Source: Lasiosphaeris hirsuta (Eukaryota; Ascomycota; Sordariomycetes; Sordariales; Lasiosphaeriaceae). Taken from it: 64,000 bases of DNA. The first letter of the stretch is position 1. Each line of letters begins with the position of its first letter. The stretch spans positions 2,914,001 through 2,978,000 of the forward strand of contig JAUKUA010000001.1 in assembly GCA_030549175.1 (NCBI GenBank), in the 5' to 3' direction. Shown here one piece after another: positions 59,458-64,000 of this stretch. The notes beneath the pieces are model-generated. The model saw only the letters and a program-made list of their open reading frames with translations. It was not told where the DNA came from and did no database searches. Made by a program: the position numbers and the translations under genes.

Positions 59458-60571
59458 CCCGTCGTTGTGTTCTAATGCCGGAATCAAGGATGGAAGCGGC
59501 TGTCCCTGTCGCTGTCGTTCGTCAATCAGGGCATCAACCGTCGAAACAGCTTGCGGCCCGCACGAAACTTTTCTGGGATGCTAGCTCGGCCGATAACCTA
59601 GTCCGTCCGCCCCTTTGATTGGCCCAGGCTGGGTCTTTTTACCATTACCACCCTACCGTAATGTCTTAGCCTACAAGAAGGCCCCCAACAAGGGCAATCG
59701 GGCTGCCAGACTTGACGGTTGTTGCAAGAGCACTTTCTTGGAACATCGGTGTATTGTGCCATAATATGCAACTATGGAGTGTCTCCCTGAAAATGGGTTC
59801 GTTCTAAAATCGTCGAAAAAGTACCACGAGAGAGTTTACCAGAATCTGGCCTATCCGAGTGTCGCAGACGAACCAGAAGAAGGATCCCAAATGTTTACAA
59901 CTCAGCTAATATATTACAGGCTTCGAATGACGTTCTACGTCCAGAACCATTGCCCCAGAGCCATTGCCGACTGCTAACCTCTCACGGCCATTGATGGCGT
60001 GTGCCAAGCTCTGTGGTGTAGGTGTGGTCTCAATGCGTCAGTATACTTAGGTAGGCATGAGATAGCCAGTTCATGTGACGGATTTCGGATTTGCCCCAGC
60101 ATCCTGCTCCGGGATTGGCGGCATCTCCCAGCTACACTATACATCTCAGTCACCTGCTGGTTCTCGTCCCATAGTACATGTACTTTTTATCTGATTCCCC
60201 CATCTGAGCCTCAACCTAACTCTCTTTGCACTACACGAAGGAGCAAGTAACAAAACTGTTTATTTCTTCCGATAAATACTATTCTTCCGATTTCTCGCAC
60301 CCTCTGCTGCCTTACCGTGACTCACTCAGTCTGTGCACGCCTTCCTCCTTTCTGCCAACAAGGTGATTTCAATCCAGCACTGTTCGCGACGCGACCCCCA
60401 CCCATTCCCAATCAGGAACCATTAAAACAGCCCTTTCTGCCTTCGATCCAGTGACGCGAAGCGCGTGACCTCGACTTGCTCGACATCCTGTCATCCTCTT
60501 TTCCTATTTATTACCGCCAGCCCGAATAAATTGCATCGCATCCTCGGCTCAGCAAGACGCGCGCGCTCGTT
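59458..60571. other. Divergent promoter region threonyl-tRNA synthetase / membrane protein gene
   Basis: Non-coding between divergent starts. It contains one perfect TGACTCA and CT-rich leader-like sequence from about 60280. Nothing else recognised. Confidence 0.5.
60318..60324. promoter_or_regulatory. TGACTCA, possible CPC1/GCN4-type bZIP site
   Basis: Perfect palindromic 7-mer about 250 bp upstream of the membrane protein gene and about 860 bp from the divergent synthetase start. The target is not clear. Confidence 0.3.
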
Positions 60572-62296
60572 ATGGCAGGCTCGCGGAAACGAGAGATGCA
60601 GATCGAGAGCTCCTGGCGCATGGTCGAAGGTGGCGAGAACGACAGTTTCGACACATCGATACTACATGATGATGAGCTTATCGTCTCCAGTGGAAGTGAT
60701 CCGTCACAGCTGACTGGCTCGCAGCCATTTAGCATAGGGGGGTCACAACCGTTCAGCATCGGCGGCTCTCAGGACGACAATATCGAGAACTTTTTGAGCA
60801 AGGCCGAGAAGGACGAGCAGGTCATTATGAGGTCACCCTTCCGCCCGTCTGTTCCACAGTCGGTACGCCAGAGCTCGAGGGATGCAATGAGACACCGCTC
60901 TCCGGAGCCCGAGTTTTACATGCCCACCATTGATGTGGACAGTCCTAGGCGAAACGCCGGGCGCACGGCGAGGGCCGGTCGACCTGCCGCCCCGCCAACA
61001 CTTCCTGGCCTCCGCCATCGTCAGGTTCTCACCAAGGCCGACCACTACCGGGACGCTCCGGGCAGTTCGGGTGGCCAAAAGCCGTTCGGCGAGCGCTTAT
61101 CAGAATCTTTGCCCGGCGCACTGTTTGATGCGCTGTCTTGGATCTTTGGAGTGATTGGGCTGGCATTTCGATATGCTCAGAAGCCTCTCGCCATATCCTT
61201 AGCGTTATATCTCACCTTTGGTGGTATTATTGTTGTGCAGAATATGGCAACAAGGTCGATCAGTGCTTCTTTGTCACCGATATGCCGTCTACCTGGCACT
61301 TCGTGGCTTAACTTACCTTTCTGCCACGACATTATCCCGATGGGCGAAAAGCGGGAGCCCAGAAAGCCGGTCGAGTTTGACGGTCTTATGAAGGTCCAAG
61401 GCCAGTTCGAGGAAGTACTTGAGAAGGCAGCTCAGGGGGTTTCGTTGCCGATGGAGATGAAGCGTACCGAGGCATCGATTCGTGACCTGCGCACCATGGT
61501 GCGGTACAGCACCCTCCAGAGCAAAGAAGAGCTTGTCCTCGAGTTCGACGAGTTCATTGACACGGCGCGCACAGCGTCCAACGACCTCCTAAAATTTAAC
61601 ACACACGTGGGCTCGGCCGTCGACTCGGTCATCAGCATCAACCGGTGGACATCGCGCTACATTGATGGCCTGTCGACTGAGAGACAGAACCAGGGTCTGA
61701 TCAACGACTGGACGAGCTGGGTGTTTGCGCCATTTCAGCCTGCCGTCTTCTCGGAGCGCAACCTGTTGGACAAATACATCGAACACACGGCGCTTGTGTC
61801 GGACAAGATTGCCGGCCTCATCGTCGAGGCACAAGCGGTTCTACGGATGCTCAATAAGGCCGAGAATGGCTTGGGCGTCATCTACGACTTTGTCACGCGC
61901 ACGCAGCGGTCGGTTCAGGGCCAGAAGGACGAAATTCTCTACACGCTGTGGACCCTGATCGGGGTCAATTCCAACCGCCTCCACAACCTGAACAGCCAGC
62001 TGTTGTTATTACGCCACGTCGATTCCCAACGTTCCGATGCCGTCAAGCAGGTTACCGAGCTGATTGTCGAGCTCATGAAGATAGAAGCCGAATTAGCCGA
62101 GCTACGGGACCGGGTTGTTGAGCCGGAAATTGTGAGAGATAGAGTCGACGTGCCGCTCAGCGTGCACATCGACACGATCAACCGCGGCGTGGAAAGACTG
62201 GACGTGGCGAGGAGAAGGATGAGGGAAGAAGAAAATGACCGTATCAGAGAGGTTTTGGCAAGAGGAAAGGGTGACGAGAGGCTGATTGATGCATAA
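60572..62296 (+). CDS. Conserved fungal membrane protein with helical C-terminal domain
   Basis: A single exon encodes 574 residues to TAA. Residues 1-180 are disordered with a duplicated eight-residue unit (SQPFSIGG twice at about 50-65). Residues about 188-228 hold one or two membrane helices (WIFGVIGLAFRYA and ISLALYLTFGGIIVVQNM). The rest is predicted mostly helical, with three Cys/Pro-rich positions right after the membrane (CRLPGTSWLNLPFC), then long helices (FEEVLEKAAQG through RRRMREEEND). I do not recognise a named domain. The layout (cytosolic tail, membrane segment, helical lumen or cytosol domain) suits a nuclear envelope, ER or fusion-related protein, but this is speculation. Confidence 0.75.
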   Translation: MAGSRKREMQIESSWRMVEGGENDSFDTSILHDDELIVSSGSDPSQLTGSQPFSIGGSQPFSIGGSQDDNIENFLSKAEKDEQVIMRSPFRPSVPQSVRQSSRDAMRHRSPEPEFYMPTIDVDSPRRNAGRTARAGRPAAPPTLPGLRHRQVLTKADHYRDAPGSSGGQKPFGERLSESLPGALFDALSWIFGVIGLAFRYAQKPLAISLALYLTFGGIIVVQNMATRSISASLSPICRLPGTSWLNLPFCHDIIPMGEKREPRKPVEFDGLMKVQGQFEEVLEKAAQGVSLPMEMKRTEASIRDLRTMVRYSTLQSKEELVLEFDEFIDTARTASNDLLKFNTHVGSAVDSVISINRWTSRYIDGLSTERQNQGLINDWTSWVFAPFQPAVFSERNLLDKYIEHTALVSDKIAGLIVEAQAVLRMLNKAENGLGVIYDFVTRTQRSVQGQKDEILYTLWTLIGVNSNRLHNLNSQLLLLRHVDSQRSDAVKQVTELIVELMKIEAELAELRDRVVEPEIVRDRVDVPLSVHIDTINRGVERLDVARRRMREEENDRIREVLARGKGDERLIDA

Positions 62297-63006
62297 ACTC
62301 ATGGCGTATTTGGGTATGGGCGGTGTAGGTTACTGGCGTTTAAGTAAAGTCTGCCTGTATTTTGGTATTTATGGGGGATATGGTAATATCCACCTTGGTA
62401 TTACATGAGTTACGGCCATGGCGTTCTGTGTTTGGAGCAGGGGAATTTGAGGGAGAAAGGAGGAATTGATACCGCAGGTGTGGATATTTTTAGTCAGACA
62501 ACAGAACGGAATAAGGCATCCATCTTGTTCCGAGGCGCCGGCTCCTAGGTGGTAAGTTCTCGTCTGTCGGGTACCTAGGGACACCGAGACGATAGTCTTA
62601 TCAGTGAGCTTGAGACACGGAAGCCGCGTTCAGGCGCCAGTATCGCTCTTATCAGCTGTAGATGCGGGGTATGCCGAGCATCCCACCCCGACTCTGCAGA
62701 GGGGCAGATCTCTTGAATGATGCGGATACAACATGGACACACCATGCTCCCTACTAGGTAGGGTGGTAGGGAAGGTGGTCTGCAAGAGGAGACCTGGGGG
62801 CCCACCGTGCGGCAATTCAGGAACAAGTGATGCCTACCAAATCTCGCTGCATACCTACCTACCGCGCCAATTTCATCCCATCTCATGCTTTATCTTTCAT
62901 CTTCTCTTTGCTAGGTTAGATCATCTTTCTCTGTGCCAAAAAGACCCCTTGAGGTCTCACAGAGTGAACACACTGCCCGGCTCCAAGCTCAGACGATCAG
63001 CACAAG
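62297..63006. other. Intergenic, same-strand genes; urease promoter side
   Basis: 3' flank of the membrane protein gene and promoter of urease. CCTAGG/GGTAGG-type words recur at 62570-62580 and 62750-62770. CT-rich leader-like sequence precedes 63007. Confidence 0.5.
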
Positions 63007-64000
63007 ATGCATTTGGTGCCTAAAGAGGTTAGTTGCTTTGTCTATTGTCTTTTGGTGGTGACCAGTACGTATCGTAATAAATTACACCGCACTAGCGAAA
63101 CTCAATGCTAGAAGCTCTTGATGATCAGGGACTAGATATCCAGCCATAAACTAACACAGCATGAATTGATCAACAACAGCTTGACAAGCTCGTCATCTCG
63201 CAGCTAGGGCTCTTAGCTCAGCGGCGGCTGGCTCGGGGAGTGAAACTAAACCATGCCGAGGCTACGGTAAGATACCGACCCCATGTGTATTGTAGAGATA
63301 CTGGAAGGCAAAAAGGATTCAGATCACTAACATGACCCAAGGCCCTCATCGCCAACAATCTCCAAGAACTCATCCGCGATGGCAACCACACGGTTGCCGA
63401 CCTCATGTCTCTCGGCGCCACCATGCTCGGCCGTCGCCATGTGCTGCCCGAGGTGACGTCGACCCTGCACGAAATCCAGGTCGAGGGCACCTTCCCCTCC
63501 GGAACCTATCTGGTGACGGTGCACAACCCAATCAGCACCGACGATGGCGACCTCGCCCGCGCCCTGTACGGCAGCTTCCTGCCGATCCCGCTGGCCGCCG
63601 CCTTCCCCCTACCCGAGGCCGCTGCTTATGAGGCGACCAAGCAGCCCGGCGCCGTTGTCGTCGTCAAGGACACGGCCGGCGTGACCCTCAACGAGAACCG
63701 CCGCCGCATCCGCCTGCAAGTAACCAGCCGCGGTGACCGCCCGGTCCAGGTCGGCAGCCACTATCACTTCATCGAGACAAACCCGCAGCTGACCTTCGAT
63801 CGCGCCCGCGCCTATGGCTTCCGCCTTGACATTGCCGCCGGTACCTCAGTCCGCTTCGAGCCCGGCGACACCAAAACGGTGACCCTCGTCGAAATCGGCG
63901 GCGCTCGTGTCATCCGCGGTGGTAATGGGCTGGCCTCGGGCATCGTCGATGCCGCCCGTGTTGACGAGATCATCGAGAAACTTCAGGCATCCGGGTTTGC
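63007..64000 (+). CDS. Urease (fused gamma-beta-alpha), 5' part only
   Basis: Three exons are visible: 63007-63027 (MHLVPKE), 63180-63266 and 63342 onward, all phase 0, and the gene continues past the window. The gamma part reads [40 protein letters not shown] and [17 protein letters not shown]. It leads directly into the beta part: [40 protein letters not shown] and [18 protein letters not shown]. This order in one chain is the eukaryotic single-subunit urease. The nickel-binding alpha part would lie beyond the edge. Urease splits urea into ammonia and carbon dioxide in the cytosol. The 21-nt first exon is easy to miss in automatic annotation. Confidence 0.93.

Noticed and set aside
63205..63235. 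TAGCTCAGCGGC, tRNA A-box-like
   Set aside because: It lies within the second urease exon and has no matching B-box downstream.

Overview
The window is nuclear DNA of a filamentous ascomycete, most likely a Sordariomycete of the Sordariales/Chaetomiaceae type. The genes are spaced, single-cistron and on both strands. Introns are short (about 44-200 nt) with GTRNGT donors, CTRAC/CTGAT-like branch sites and YAG acceptors. Several proteins have typical fungal forms: a trifunctional HIS4, lipin/Ned1, fused urease, GPI-anchored phospholipase B and DUF3176. The species assignment is an inference. I found no rRNA, tRNA, CRISPR array or intact transposon.

Layout. 1-2.5 kb: a broken secreted beta-propeller (quinoprotein-like) gene, running off the left edge. 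4.5-6.2 kb: F-box protein of the FBXO9/Hrt3 type. 7.0-8.9 kb: vacuolar-type zinc transporter of the Zrc1/Cot1 group. 9.9-12.1 kb: ATP-grasp gene remnant with two in-frame amber codons and a 54-bp internal repeat. 13.1-16.2 kb: DUF3176 membrane protein. 16.2-22.2 kb: gene-poor, with a perfect hairpin and low-complexity tracts. 22.2-24.1 kb: a protein with a CX2CX6C cluster and a caspase-like fold whose Cys position is Ser. 24.9-27.2 kb: phospholipase B. 28.8-31.4 kb: HIS4. 32.2-33.1 kb: TAF9. 33.6-36.0 kb: lipin phosphatidate phosphatase. 39.2-42.9 kb: membrane-anchored fibronectin-III/coiled-coil protein. 43.5-44.2 kb: CMC1-type twin CX9C protein. 44.5-45.8 kb: D-amino-acid oxidase. 46-49.9 kb: gene-poor. 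49.9-52.2 kb: Gln-rich conserved fungal protein. 52.5-53.4 kb: UTP11. 54.5-56.4 kb: GH47 alpha-mannosidase. 56.7-57.6 kb: Maf pyrophosphatase with a GC-AG intron. 58.0-59.5 kb: mitochondrial threonyl-tRNA synthetase. 60.6-62.3 kb: conserved membrane/coiled protein. 63.0-64.0 kb: 5' end of urease, cut by the window edge.

Most genes are unrelated housekeeping functions (histidine synthesis, transcription, ribosome biogenesis, lipid synthesis, N-glycan trimming, mitochondrial translation and respiratory assembly). They do not form an obvious cluster or operon-like system. The accessory signals sit in the left half: two decayed genes whose stops fit RIP-type C-to-T mutation, the DUF3176 gene, and the pseudo-caspase. 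The pseudo-caspase, with half of a Gal4-type zinc motif and a substituted catalytic Cys, is the best candidate for undescribed biology here.
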